Positions 12,945 through 23,219 are shown, counted from the stretch's first letter. The stretch: 64,000 bases of DNA from Nemertoderma westbladi (GCA_032718475.1 JAUCBJ010001570.1:62001-126000); one strand, 5' to 3'. The notes: a model not told the origin generated them from the sequence alone. Program-made: numbers and translations.

Positions 12945-13143
12945 GTGGTATATTTTATTTTGTTTATTGACAACTCAACTATTTTCTGTCTATCCCTGAG
13001 AGCTGATAAAGGATGTGTAGACTCAGCCAGCAGCAGGAGGGGTGTAGTCAAGAAATTCTGCCTTGATGGAATTCTATCTCAGGCAGCGCTGAACTCAACC
13101 ATTCCTACACAGCTAGCTGCTGCAGCAGCTCAGGCAGGAGTTG
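12945..13143 (+). other. Possible coding exon, weak
   Basis: After a good acceptor-like TTCTATTGCAG the plus strand is open and reads ...GCVDSASSRRGVVKKFCLDG followed by ILSQAALNSTIPTQLAAAAA. The composition is coding-like between about 13009 and 13140. There is no convincing donor and I recognise no family. Confidence 0.25.
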
Positions 13144-13925
13144 TTACTTTACCATTGCTTTTAATTTCGCGACAAAATAATTTCAAAAAAAACGAAATAT
13201 ATCGAATACCACACATTGAATTGATCTGATATTTTGTAACGCGATTATGAACCACCAAAGCAATTTACTTGTAAAATTTCAACAAAATCGCCAGGCAGGA
13301 AGTGCCTGAACCTTGATAATTATCAGTCAGTCAGTGTTATATATCCTGAGATTTTTATAGTAAGTATCCCGCAGATTTTTACAGTAAGTATCCCGTATAG
13401 TAAGAATTTAATTGAAACAGTATTTAATAATTAATTAATTATCGCTCGAGTTCCTGCAGCTTTTATTTGTTTGTGGCTGCCTCTGGCTATGTTTGTGGCA
13501 GGAATGTTTGAACGCTAATAAGTCGGTCAATCATGGATGAAATGGAACCAAACTTGGTACACATGTAGTCTATAAAAAATGTATAAATTCTACACACAAT
13601 CAGTCAGTCATACACAGACAGTTCCTCTGTCTGCCGCTAGGGGGGCGAATTGACAGAAACGTAAAAATAGCAGTAATTATAGAACCAACCATCAGATTCA
13701 TCTGAAATTTGGTAGTAGTAGCCTACGAGCATTTCTTAATTAGAAAACCTACGCACAGACAGTGAGACAGACTTTTACAGTTCCTGTCTGCCACTAGGGG
13801 GAATTGTTAGAGCTCCAGTTCAACGTGCTTAGTAGTACGGTTTAATAAACAATAAATTCATTACTTATTTATTACAGTAATTATAACAGTAAAATGCAAT
13901 GTATTCTATTTTCTAGTGAAATCAA

Positions 13926-14158
13926 GAGACAGGAGGGGGGTGGGACTGGACGCAAATCCCATCTTGGCGAATTAATATCCCGCCTCAATGTTAAATTCTC
14001 AATTTAGGGAAAGGAGCAGGTTACAGTGGCACGTTATTTTAACCAAAAAATAAATTGTTATTAAATTTAAAATTAAATTGCTGTTATTTGCGTCCAATTT
14101 CCCCTGGAGAAGGATGAATTTTTATTGCGTCCAGTTTCACTCATCCCCCCCCTATCTG
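13926..14158 (+). mobile_element. G-tailed MITE, copy 1 (233 bp, 8-bp TSD)
   Basis: The left end is GAGACAGG followed by G-rich sequence and ACTGGACGCAA. The right end is TTGCGTCCAGT, then a C run, then CCTATCTG. The ends are imperfect inverted repeats: G/C run plus ACTGGACGCAA. It is flanked by a perfect direct repeat GAAATCAA (13918-13925 and 14159-14166). Homologous to 25016-25276 (inverted) and 40634-40888 (same orientation). It has no coding capacity. An 8-bp duplication fits hAT-type or other 8-bp-TSD transposases; the superfamily is inferred only. Confidence 0.92.
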
Positions 14159-14700
14159 GAAATCAAATAGATATTATATATATATATCAAAAATATATTT
14201 ATAATGAACAATCTATTTGGAAATTGTAAGTTTAGCCTTTTTTACCATAAGCTCAGTATCTTTATCTGGTGTGTTTTTATATTGTTTTACCAATTATTTA
14301 ATAATATGTTTGATAGAATTGAACAACATTTGCTTAAATAATCATATGACACTAGCTGTAGCTGAGCCCAGTCAGCCAGTTGTTAATAATATAAAAATAT
14401 CGGCTGTAAATACAGATTTACACAAGATGACAAGGGCGTTACATCCTGTTGTATAAGAAATATAAAAATGTAATACAAAATACAAGACTATTGGCTAATC
14501 GGGAGGAATAACTAAACCTCCCCGAATGTAGTCCTCCAATAAATACCATGATTATTATTCATAAAATAAGTATCATCATGGTCTCTTCGAATACTACCTG
14601 GTATTTTATGTCCAATATAAAGCGCTACATTACTTCATCAATGTCGACTTCCTCAAATTCCGAGTATAAATAAATAACAATAACAAAAAAACATAATTAT
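14159..14700. other. Intergenic
   Basis: AT-rich. An open stretch at 14340-14455 (+) ending in a stop (…DLHKMTRALHPVV) looks mildly coding-like but has no recognised family and no convincing splice context. Nothing else is seen. Confidence 0.4.
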
Positions 14701-14702
14701 AA

Positions 14703-15330
14703 ACAGATCGGAGCTATGCAGCTATCGGTATCTCCGCCCAACACAACCAACTCTCTATCCGCCTCGAGCATCGAGAATACGAGAAACTCGATCGAAATAC
14801 TTGCTTATCCCAGTATCCATCCGTAGTCGCCGGACCGCTGCGGTTTATTCCCGTAGAACAGTAAAATTCCCACAGCTTCCGACCCAATTCGACAACGAAT
14901 TCGCCTCACACTTTCGCGTCGCAGAGAACAGGAGAACGTAATTCGGGGGATACACGTCTGCCCAACATTCAACTATTTCCCCCAGGCGATCCCAGGATCC
15001 GGGCCGCCGCTAAACCCAGATCGCAATCCTCATCGATTCGTCCAGTCGTCGACTTAAGTCGGACTCTTCCCACCGCACTCCAAGGTGGGAGGCCGGAGTC
15101 AGGCATGAGGAACTTGGCAGTGGCCCGCAATACGATCCGACCGACCGCCGTATTCCCAGTGTAGTAAATAGAATCGTACTGACAAGCAAGCAATTCCGTA
15201 GTATTTATTCCTCCGTTAATCACATCTTGATGCAACTCGGCTGTTCGGGTCCAGATACATCGGACTGTCGGAAGCGTTCAGACAGCAATGGAGCCGGCAT
15301 TTGCAGATATTTCCGATGGTTTTATAATAC
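14703..15330 (-). pseudogene. ALDH3-type aldehyde dehydrogenase pseudogene (catalytic-region fragment)
   Basis: Read on the minus strand across several frames, the fragment follows the order of class 3 (fatty) aldehyde dehydrogenases, which oxidise aldehydes with NAD(P). The matching pieces are IKPSEIS (cofactor-binding Lys-Pro-Ser-Glu), MYLDPN, DVINGGINTTELL, YYTGNTAVGRIVLRATAKF, LECGGKSP, DEDCDLGLAAARI, WGK*LNVGQTC (catalytic Cys), GEFVVELGRKLWEFY, SGDYGWIL, FDRVSRIL and GGDTDSCIAPIC. At least five frameshifts and several stops separate these pieces, so no product is possible. The fragment is continuous with no visible introns, which suggests a processed copy, but intron loss cannot be excluded. 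Its GC content is well above the flanks. Parts N-terminal of KPSE and C-terminal of IAP are absent. Confidence 0.88.
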
Positions 15331-15642
15331 ATAAAGGCAGTAAGGCATAAGGGGATTCAATGTTAAAACAAATGGATTATTCCAAACCCCAATGCCTAAC
15401 AGTATATAGCTTAGGCTGTTAGTTAAGCACCGTTTAGGTACCATAATCAGCAGTCAGCCTACGATAATTTTGAAGGCTACGTCCTTGTCATGGCCTGTTG
15501 TTTAGATGGTCTTGGTTGTCCGTCAATTGGCATTGAATTGACGGACTTAAAAGATGGTACGGTACATAAACTGCAGTTGCAGTACTGTGGGTAGGCTATG
15601 TAATATGGGTAATTATTTCTACACTATGAAGCCTATACTGAC
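15331..15642. other. Spacer
   Basis: Contains several AGGCCT/TAGGC words. The last 8 bp (15635-15642, ATACTGAC) are the left target-site duplication of the next element. Confidence 0.5.
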
Positions 15643-15650
15643 GGTTACAT

Positions 15651-15836
15651 AGCGTTTCGGCAACAGTCGCGATTCGGCAAAAAAGTTGCGTTTCGGCAAA
15701 AAAGATGTGTTTCGGCAAAAAAAGTCGCGATTCGGCAAAAAGTCGCGATTCGGCAAAAAAAGTTGCGTTTCGGCAAAAAGTTGCGTTTCGGCAAAAAAAG
15801 TTGCGTTTCGGCAAAAAGTTGCGTTTCGGCAAAAGA
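15651..15836 (+). repeat. Left subrepeat arm of FB-1
   Basis: About ten 17-19-bp units alternating TTGCGTTTCGGCAAAAA and TCGCGATTCGGCAAAAA. The outermost unit, GCGTTTCGGCAACAGTCGCG, matches the outermost part of the right arm. Confidence 0.95.
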
Positions 15837-15984
15837 TATAGATAAATTCCAAGATGTTAGAACGGGGTTGAATTCAATTATTAAAATTGTACTGGTATTT
15901 CTCTATGTCAATTATGCAGTATTATTATTATTTAATTTATTTGTATGGAATTAATTTCGCACTACCAAATCGCCCAGACAGGGA

Positions 15985-16002
15985 GGGGGGGGGGGGGGGG
16001 GG
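15985..16002. repeat. Poly-G run (18 G) inside FB-1
   Basis: Uninterrupted G homopolymer preceded by GGGA. No element end was recognised at this one. Confidence 0.95.
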
Positions 16003-16316
16003 ACTTTTGTTGGAAAGTTATTTACTATATTAATTATATATTTAATATCTATTTGAATTATTGTGTATGTGTTACCTATTATATATGAAAGCCGAACAGC
16101 CGACCACAGGTGACTTATGGAGGATCGCTAGAAGTCGTCTAGTTTAAACATATGAAGTATTTAAGTTAGGCCAAGTTCCAACCACTCTTGGGTCATGTAT
16201 AAATGTGACTATTCGACCCAGTGAGTGAACTGAAGGTAAGTCGCAAGTGGTCGGCTGGTCGGCTTACATCATCATAGGTCGACTATGCAAGACTACATGA
16301 CTGCAATGCATGACTG

Positions 16317-16447
16317 GCAAGCTAAATGTATTAGCATGCCCAAACTGACAAGTTAAATATATTAGCGTGCCCAAATGGGCAAGTTATCTATTTAGCTTGC
16401 CCAAACTGGCAAGTTAAATATATTAGCTTCCCCAAACTGGCAAGTTA
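16317..16447 (+). repeat. 31-bp tandem repeat, about four units
   Basis: Unit CAAGTTAAATATATTAGC followed by TTGCCCAAACTGG. A degenerate further unit (CAAGTTAATGTATGTTCGCT) appears at about 16707, on the far side of the hairpin element, so that element seems to have landed in this array. Confidence 0.85.
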
Positions 16448-16450
16448 ATG

Positions 16451-16651
16451 TATACATTTATTATAGGAAGGGATCTAGGGGTCTTAACCTCGAATGATAA
16501 GTTTATTTTACCGAAAATAACGTATCTTTTATTGGCGCAATTGTAGGACTAATCCCTCCATGTTATAAGTTGAAGATAAGTAATTTTCGGTAAAATAAAC
16601 TTATAATTCGAGGTTAAGACCCCTAGATCCCTTCCTATAATAAATGTATAA
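16451..16651. mobile_element. Hairpin MITE nested in FB-1
   Basis: Two ~78-bp arms, 16451-16531 and 16572-16651, are near-perfect reverse complements, with outer sequence TATACATTTATTATAGGAAG. They are separated by a loop of about 40 bp. TA at both edges fits a TA target duplication (Tc1/mariner-type), but it lies inside the symmetry so it is not proof. The transcript would form a long RNA hairpin. Confidence 0.85.
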
Positions 16652-16882
16652 TAACAAACACCTCGATAAATACAGCTTGCCAACACATTGTTACTATCAA
16701 TAATCAAGTTAATGTATGTTCGCTTGCTCAAATTAGCACGTACTGTAATGTATTTATTTGGTTTTGATTTATTATGTTCAATTGTGCTTTGCAGTTTAAT
16801 TTTAGTGCATTATTTAGGTTTTGAATTGAACTACCGTTAGGTGTTTTATGATTTATGTAACAATAAATGCAACAGGAAACTG

Positions 16883-17089
16883 CTATTTTACAAAATCTTT
16901 ACGTTTTAGGAAAGCGGCCTCTTTTACTTTCCTGCAATGGGCACAGGCGCGGTACTCTACTCCACCGTGTATTTTCTTAAGTCCCCATCTGTACACAATA
17001 TTTATATCACCATCTTTAATTGTACGAACCTGCCCAGAAAGCCTCTTACTTGGGACTTTCTGGGCCTCACCAAAATTCATGGTTAACAC
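16883..17089 (-). CDS. Possible remnant ORF with a CxxC-like motif, in FB-1
   Basis: A 68-codon minus-strand frame that looks coding: ...SKRLSGQVRTIKDGDINIVY, then RWGLKKIHGGVEYRACAHCR and KVKEAAFLKRKDFVK. The YRACAHCRK segment with an upstream aromatic/basic pattern is reminiscent of small zinc-binding modules (FLYWCH or BED type) found in transposase-linked proteins. I cannot confirm this by eye. Its position inside a foldback element suggests a transposase-derived or captured fragment. It ends at a stop and has no partner domain nearby. Confidence 0.3.
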   Translation of the reverse strand: MLTMNFGEAQKVPSKRLSGQVRTIKDGDINIVYRWGLKKIHGGVEYRACAHCRKVKEAAFLKRKDFVK

Positions 17090-17276
17090 GACGACGTACA
17101 GAGTATCCTATACAACACTATTCCAGGGCAGGGAAGTTAAACTTTTATTAGCATTGCAACTAACGAACGAAAGTGCTATAGTGTTGTATATTTATAATGT
17201 CCTGCTTGTTTCACTTTTCACTTTTACTTGTATTGTTGATAGTATAGTGTATTCTCCTGCAATAAAGAAATACTTT

Positions 17277-17490
17277 TGCCGAAACGCAACCTTTTGCCGA
17301 AACGCAACTTTTTTGCCGAATCGCGACTGTTGCCGAAACGCAACTTTTTGCCGAAACGCAACTTTTTTGCCGAATCGCACCTTTTTGCCGAAACGCGACT
17401 TTTTTTTTGCGAAACGCATCTTTTTTGCGAAACGCAACTTTTTTTGCCGAAACGCGACTGTTGCCGAATCGCGACAGTTGCCGAAACGCG
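17277..17490 (-). repeat. Right subrepeat arm of FB-1
   Basis: Reverse complement of the left arm: repeated TTTTTGCCGAAACGCAAC and TTTTGCCGAATCGCGAC. Overlapping ORFs on both strands here are translations of this repeat. Confidence 0.95.
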
Positions 17491-17518
17491 ACGACACCAT
17501 ACTGACCTAGCTCCTTTC

Positions 17519-17594
17519 ATAATACTATGATAATACTATATAATACTATACTATATAATATAATATATACTATAATACTATACTAATAATATGA
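17519..17594. repeat. AT-rich simple repeat (TAATACTATA)
   Basis: Degenerate run of AATACTAT / ATATAATACT words directly after FB-1. Confidence 0.9.
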
Positions 17595-17734
17595 CATAGT
17601 CTGGTAGTGCAAAACTACACTGCTACAGTCAGACAGTCGCAGTTCAGCAGTTGTACACTGTATGGTACGTACATGTACAGTACATACACTGTCAGACTGT
17701 GTACAGTTGTAATGGAAAGATGACAATTTGAATC

Positions 17735-17835
17735 AACCGCCAAAAATATATTAATTCACTGCGTCTTTCTATCATTTGAATTTCCCGGGCTATGGAGCAG
17801 GGTGGCTGGTGGCACCTTTTAGGGACTTGTCAGTG
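17735..17835 (+). repeat. Interspersed repeat, copy 2 (inverted relative to 11430-11575)
   Basis: Shares AACCGCCAAAA, TCATTTGAATTTCCCGGGCT and ATGGAGCAGGGTGGC with copy 1 in reverse complement. Confidence 0.75.
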
Positions 17836-17914
17836 TAGTGTACAGGTGTATGCTTTGCTTATGCTTACTAACACTACCGGTATCCTATCAGTATCTGGTA
17901 TCAGTCTGTTATTT

Positions 17915-18903
17915 GGGTAAATCTTTTCGACCTACGCGTAGTTTGTAACTTCCATTCCTGTCATTTACCGGTAGGGCCAGACTTACTGCCTTTTTAACAA
18001 CTACGCGTAGGTGTTTTAAAACTACGCGTAGTTATTTTGGAACTACGCGTAGGTATTTTGAAACTACGCGTAGGTGCTACGCGTAGCAGTCTTGATAACA
18101 ATGATTTTTCATTTCAGTTGAGTTTTTTTGTTCAGTTGAGTAGTAGATTTTCATTTTCGTTGAGTTGTTAGGCAAGTATCGGTATATGTCAGGTATGTGA
18201 TTATCAGACAAATGTAATAACAGAATCGGAAACTCATATCTCTACATACAGCACTGGTAATAAATTATATTCGGCTCTTTCACATACAAACACAGAGGAT
18301 GAATAAAAAGTAAACTTAAAATTCACGTCTCATGATTCAAGTATCTTTGTCTTTTAGTCTCCCCCTTCCCTTGTCAAGGGGTTAACATATTAAATACTGT
18401 ATATCCTTGCCCTATCGTGAACAAAGGCAATAAAAAGCATAGAGAATCGATAAGAACCATCGGCCTATTTCCTTTGTAAACTATTTTTGAACTCTAACCA
18501 TTAATTATTAACACATTTTACCGCCCGCAACGCATGAAGTGAAGAATATGTAGTCTTAGCGTATTCCTCTATATAGAGTATACAGGTATAGGATACATTA
18601 CTGTTGAAAGCATTTGATGGTTGTGGGTTGTTTATTGAACATACCGTATTGTGTCTTATTTTAGTGCTGAACCGCTTGGAATATGTATAAGCCTACTAAT
18701 GATAAACGACGTATAGGCATAGTTATGGGTAGCACCTATGCGTAGGTCGCGTAGGACCTACGCGTAGGTCGCGTAGGACCTACGCGTAGCTACGCGTAGC
18801 ACCTACGCGTAGTTATTGTTAAAACTCTGAAACTGGTGATATATGACCCAATGTTGCGAACTACGCGTGCGTAGGCCTACGCGTAGGTCGAAAAGATTTA
18901 CCC
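17915..18903. mobile_element. Foldback element FB-2 (989 bp, 8-bp TSD TGTTATTT)
   Basis: Terminal inverted repeats GGGTAAATCTTTTCGACCTA begin at 17915 and end at 18903 in reverse complement. They are flanked by a perfect 8-bp direct repeat TGTTATTT (17907-17914, 18904-18911). Each arm carries about six copies of the palindromic decamer CTACGCGTAG (17931-18085 and 18737-18890). The centre is AT-rich and has no ORF of note, so the element is non-autonomous. The start is nearly the same as that of the element at 20926 (GGGTATATCTTTTGCGTAG), so the two belong to one family. Confidence 0.9.
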
Positions 18904-19257
18904 TGTTATTTTTCAGTGGTTAGGCCCTACAGCCCTACCCTATCAGCCTATCACTGTATCAGTTCACAGTACGGTAGGCCTACTGGTTTTCACGCTGTCA
19001 CTTATTTTGTTATAGGTCTACTTTTCTGTCTGTCGTCTGCATAATTTGAATTCGCAATAATTTTTATTGTCCGTTTAAATCCTTTTTTTGTCCTTTTTTT
19101 TATTTTTTATGTCCTCCAAAAGTCTAATGTTAGGTTCCATGCTACCGGTTTCTCTACTGCTGTTCTCTCAGGCTAGTACCGGTATTATAGTATATATAGC
19201 ACTATTTTGCTGTATTGTATGTACAGATGTAGGTATAAAGCAGGTATTTCTGTATTT

Positions 19258-19380
19258 TAGTACCGGTACCGGCACCGGTACTGCTATAGGCCTACTGTGT
19301 AGCCTACCATTTAAATACGGTAATGGTAGGCCTACTGTGTAGCCTTACCATTTAAATACGGTAATGGTAGGCCTACCGGT
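19258..19380 (+). repeat. Short tandem duplication rich in ACCGGT and TAGGCCTA
   Basis: TAGGCCTACTGTGTAGCC, then TACCATTTAAATACGGTAATGG, occurs twice, preceded by a GGTACCGG/CACCGGTAC cluster. It ends in a third partial copy. Confidence 0.8.
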
Positions 19381-19529
19381 TGTGCTAATAAATTTTAAAT
19401 AATTGATAGGCCAAACTGGATTGCAGGATTGTGGAAAATGTGGATATACCTTTCACATAATTTAGGCCTATTACTGTATTAGTTTTATAATCAATAATGG
19501 ATCATGACTACTGTCTGAGTAGTGTTACG

Positions 19530-20395
19530 GATAACCTTGCTCCTTTCCCTGATTTGGTAAAGTGACTGTTTTGGTTTTGGTTTTGATTGCTTGATTGTTT
19601 TGGTTAGAAAATCCGGCCTTAACCTGCTCCTTTCCCTCAATTAGTTAAGTGATCGTTTATTGTTTTGGTTAGAAAATCCCGCCTCTGTAACCTACTCCTT
19701 TCCCTCAATTGGTAATGTTATCGTTTATTATTGTTTTGGTTAGAAAATCCCGCCTCTGTAACCTGCTCCTTTCTCTCAATTGGTAATGTTATCGTTTATT
19801 GTTTTGGTTAGAAAATCCCGTCTCTGTAACCTGCTCCTTTCCCTCAATTAGTTAAATGATCGTTTATTGTTTTGGTTAGAAAATCCCGTCTCTGTAACCT
19901 GCTCCTTTCCCTCAATTAGTTAAATGATCGTTTATTGTTTTGGTTAGAAAATCCCGCCTCTGTAACCTGCTCCTTTCCCTGAATTGGTAAAGTGACCGTT
20001 TATTGTTTTGGTTAGAAAGGCCCGCCTCTGTAACCTGCCCCTTTCCCTCAATTAGTTAAATGATCGTTTATTGTTTTGGTTAGAAAATTCCGCCTCTGTA
20101 ACCTGTCCCTTTCCCTCAATTAGTTAAATGATCGTTTATTGTTTTGGTTAGAAAATCCCGCCTCTGTAACCTGCTCCTTTCCCTCAATAAGTTAAGTGAT
20201 CGTTTATTGTTTTGGTTAGAAAATCCCGCCTCTGTAACCTGCTCCTTTCCCTCAATTAGTTAAGTGATCGTTTATTGTTTTGGTTAGAAAATCCCGTCTC
20301 TGTAACCTGCTCCTTTCCCTGATTTGGTAAAGTGACTGTTATTGTTTTGGTTAGAAAACTCGGCCTTAACCTGCTCCTTTCCATCAATTGGTAAT
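19530..20395 (+). repeat. 68-bp tandem array, about 13 units, related to the MITE interior
   Basis: Unit about 68 bp: TTATTGTTTTGGTTAGAAAA, TCCCGCCTCTG, TAACCTGCTCCTTTCCCTCA, ATTAGTTAAATGATCG. The words TTATTGTTTTGGTT, AACCTGCTCCTTTCCCT and CGCCTC also occur once each in the centre of the G-tailed MITE (25016-25276) and as single copies near 12415, 41165 and 53220. The array therefore seems to be an amplified piece of that repeat family. Confidence 0.92.
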
Positions 20396-20589
20396 TGTTT
20401 TTGGCTATAAAATGAGTGTTTTGCTACGTCATGTGGTAATCGATTATCGACAACAACCACAAACTATTAAATATAGAGTCTTTTTACCACAGGCGCATAT
20501 GGAAATCTATCTCATAGTCTATAAATCATGGAATCATGGAATGTTTTGGCACAGGCATAGTGAAATCAACTGTCTGACAGTCCAGAAAT

Positions 20590-20740
20590 CAGCAGTCTGA
20601 CAGTTTGAAGAAATACATACATAAAAAGTCATTAAAAGGACAATAAAAGTCATTAAAAGGACAACAAAAGTCATTATGCACAATTCGTAAAAAAAAATGA
20701 CAAAAAAAGTCAAATAAAAGGACATAAAAAATCGCTGCCA
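20590..20740. repeat. Degenerate AAAAGTCATTAAAAGGACA repeat
   Basis: Four to five imperfect copies of AAAGTCATTAAAAGGACA-like words. A faint inverted counterpart (TTTTTTATGTCC, TTTTGTCC) is present at 19050-19115. Confidence 0.6.
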
Positions 20741-20925
20741 TTTGAATTTATGTGTGTTTACAGCACTGCAGCACTTGGTACTGTACAGCACTGCAGCACT
20801 GTAGTACAGCTGTACAGTGCAGTAGTAGCCTACCATGACCTACTAGGCCTATGCTATATCTATATATACTGAAATACTAATGTACTACACTGCTACAATC
20901 AGACAGTACTACAGCTGTATAATAT

Positions 20926-22600
20926 GGGTATATCTTTTGCGTAGAGGTATAGCCTACATAGAGGCTTCATGTAGGTATGTGTGTGTAGCCTACATGTAGG
21001 TGCACGTGTAGGGTGAATGTAGGTAGGTGTAGTCCCATAGATATTAATGTAATTTATGTGTCAACTTGCAGTAACGTGATACACGGTCGTCAATCAGGAT
21101 GTATGGCAATAATCTCTGATCTCCACGGTACAATACGGTACATCAAACTGCAGACCTGTCTGCTGTCAGACAACAGGTTTTACTGCATACTGCAGTACTG
21201 TATAAATATCAAACATCGCGTTCTGATTATACTAAAGTCCCTTACTCATCATAAATATTATGCCCTAATAAATTGGAGTATGCTAACGACACGAAAGGCA
21301 TCGTTCCATTAGATTAACTCGTTCTGATTTATATGTTTATTGAGTAAGAGTAACCTAAACAAGAACAGCCATCATCGCGGGGACTATAGTCAGATAGTCT
21401 ACCAGAAACCCTGACCCCCCTCTGCCCCTCTTTATCTGTTTATCAACCATACATCCATGGGACTTGAACAGTACTTCAGCATTGAAATGTTTTGGACGTT
21501 TTGTTTTGAAAGTAAAAATATAGAAGTCTGGAAGTTTTGTTTGTTTTAATTTTTCAGGCAGTCACATTCCACCAACCAGCAACAGTCCCATCCCTTCCCA
21601 CTATCCCGCGGACCACCACACTGTTTCATTATAAAGTATTCCCATCTCGATGATGGGAATTAATCAGTAATCCGATGGGATTCAAATCCCATCTCGAAGT
21701 AACAGCAAAACAATAACACGAAAGTCAATAGCTTTACACAGTTACAGTTATATTTGATTGCATTGAACGTTAATAGAAAGAAGAAGTTAAATTGCATATC
21801 CATTAAAATATCATGAAATTGATACGGCAGTTTAGTAGATTAAAACGGCCACAGCAAGATTTATAAAATGAAAAATAAGTAAAATCAGCACAGCACACAA
21901 TATTATCAATATAGACATTGAAGACAATTTAATAAACAAATACTATAAAAAAAATATCTACTAACAATCAATACATGATATATATAATATATATACATCA
22001 GCGACTACCATCGCCACTCTGGTTCAATCAGTCAGTCCGGTATCATTGTTAGCGTTTTGTTGAATTACCCACTCATCCTCAGACCCTCATGGACACCGAC
22101 GACGAGCTCTAACCCTAACTGTTAGTCGATTTCTCCTTGACTGGAAACATCAGGTTCGGGCCGTTCGGCCCATACAAAGTCATTAGCCTCCATGCCTGAA
22201 CCCGCAGGATCATAAAATCTACAGTATGTATCGGTATATCGTTCAGTCGTTTTTTTCCTTTGTCAGTACTGTAGTATTGATAGGCTCCGTCTCGTGGGTA
22301 TTCAGGGGACCCCCATTCGACGTATTCGCATCTCCTCCTGGTTGTTTCGGGTACCACCGCCCGCCATATGCGCATCTCTTCGTGGTTGTTCCGGGTACCA
22401 CCCCCGTTCGCCGCATTCGCATCTCATCGAGGAAGTTCGGGTCCGGGTACCCCGTGTAGTCCTATTCATTCATCATTGTTGTTTTTAAAGACCTACCTAC
22501 ACCTACCTACATTCACCCTACACGTGCATCTACATGTAGGCTACACATACCTACATGTAGCCTCTATGTAGGCTATACCTCTACGCAAAAGTTATATCCG
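20926..22600. mobile_element. Foldback element FB-3 (1675 bp, 8-bp TSD TATAATAT)
   Basis: Inverted arms of about 105 bp, 20926-21031 and 22496-22600, share GTAGAGGTATAGCCTACATA, CTACATGTAG palindromes and GCACGTGTAGGGTGAATGTA. Ends read GGGTATATCTTTTGCGTAG and, on the other side, CGGATATAACTTTTGCGTAG. The flanking direct repeat is TATAATAT (20918-20925, 22601-22608). End sequence and arm design match FB-2. The interior has a GC-rich triplicated segment (22295-22450) and no recognisable transposase. Confidence 0.87.
22295..22455. repeat. GC-rich ~47-bp repeat, 3-4 units, inside FB-3
   Basis: Units built around TTCGGGTACCACC and CGCATTCGCATCTC, imperfect. Overlapping ORFs on both strands arise from it. 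It is unlike the AT-rich rest of the element. Confidence 0.7.
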
Positions 22601-22608
22601 TATAATAT

Positions 22609-23219
22609 AGCTGTATATACAATACATGATATAGTACTGTATGTAGTAGGCCATGTATAGCTGTATAGCAGTATAGGCCTATACGGTTGACGGTAGTAGT
22701 ACCGTACCGTACCTATATCATATATTGTAGGCCATGGTCAGACTGTCAGATGGTAGTAACTTGTACCTGTCAGTCAGTAGGCCTACCTATGGAATTGGAA
22801 TTATTTATTTGACAAACGAAGTAAAGTATAGACATACCGACATATAAGTAGATATAAACACAACCATTAAGAAAATTATATACTGTATGGTAAGGCAGAG
22901 TGCAAATTACGTACATAAACTAAATTAGATACAATTATTTTCTTTCGGTTTGTAGTTCAAATTATATAATCACAATTATATAATTCTGTCAGGCTAAAAA
23001 CGTGTTTCGGTTAGGCAAGTGTATAAAAGTTTAAAAAAAAAGAGGTGATAAATTCAGAAATATACCGAAAAATTAAGAAGGTTAAGGTGAAGCACCATAT
23101 TTGGGAATGCAAAAATAATTAAAAATTATAATATATTTTATACAGTATAGAGCAGTAATTGCACGGCAGAGTAGAGTAAATAGTTCTGAATCGTCATAGT
23201 GTAAGCTTTGTTTGTCCAG
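22609..23219. other. Intron/intergenic sequence upstream of the NOL11 exon
   Basis: AT-rich. Contains TAGGCCTA palindromes at 22675 and 22780. No further NOL11 exon is recognised. It ends in the acceptor TTTGTTTGTCCAG. Confidence 0.5.

Larger units (their letters stand above)
15643..17498. mobile_element. Foldback element FB-1 (1856 bp, 8-bp TSD ATACTGAC)
   Basis: Both ends carry inverted arms made of a 17-19-bp subrepeat (GTTGCGTTTCGGCAAAAA and GTCGCGATTCGGCAAAAA): 15651-15836 on the left and, in reverse complement, 17277-17490 on the right. Ends read GGTTACATAGCGTTTCGGC and GGTGTCGTCGCGTTTCGGC. It is bordered by a perfect 8-bp direct repeat ATACTGAC (15635-15642, 17499-17506), which fits the hAT preference nTnnnnAn. 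Inside are 31-bp tandem repeats, a nested hairpin element and a possible remnant ORF on the minus strand. The family is inferred. Confidence 0.85.

Noticed and set aside
14217-14456. 79-codon ORF, possible terminal exon (…DLHKMTRALHPVV)
   Set aside because: The first half is AT-driven and the second half only mildly coding-like; no family recognised, and splice signals are unconvincing.
21620-21715. tRNA-like T-arm (GGGATTCAAATCCCA)
   Set aside because: No acceptor stem, D-arm or A-box at the right distance.
22115-22488. Overlapping ORFs on both strands in FB-3
   Set aside because: They fall on a GC-rich 47-bp repeat; frames are not consistent between units.
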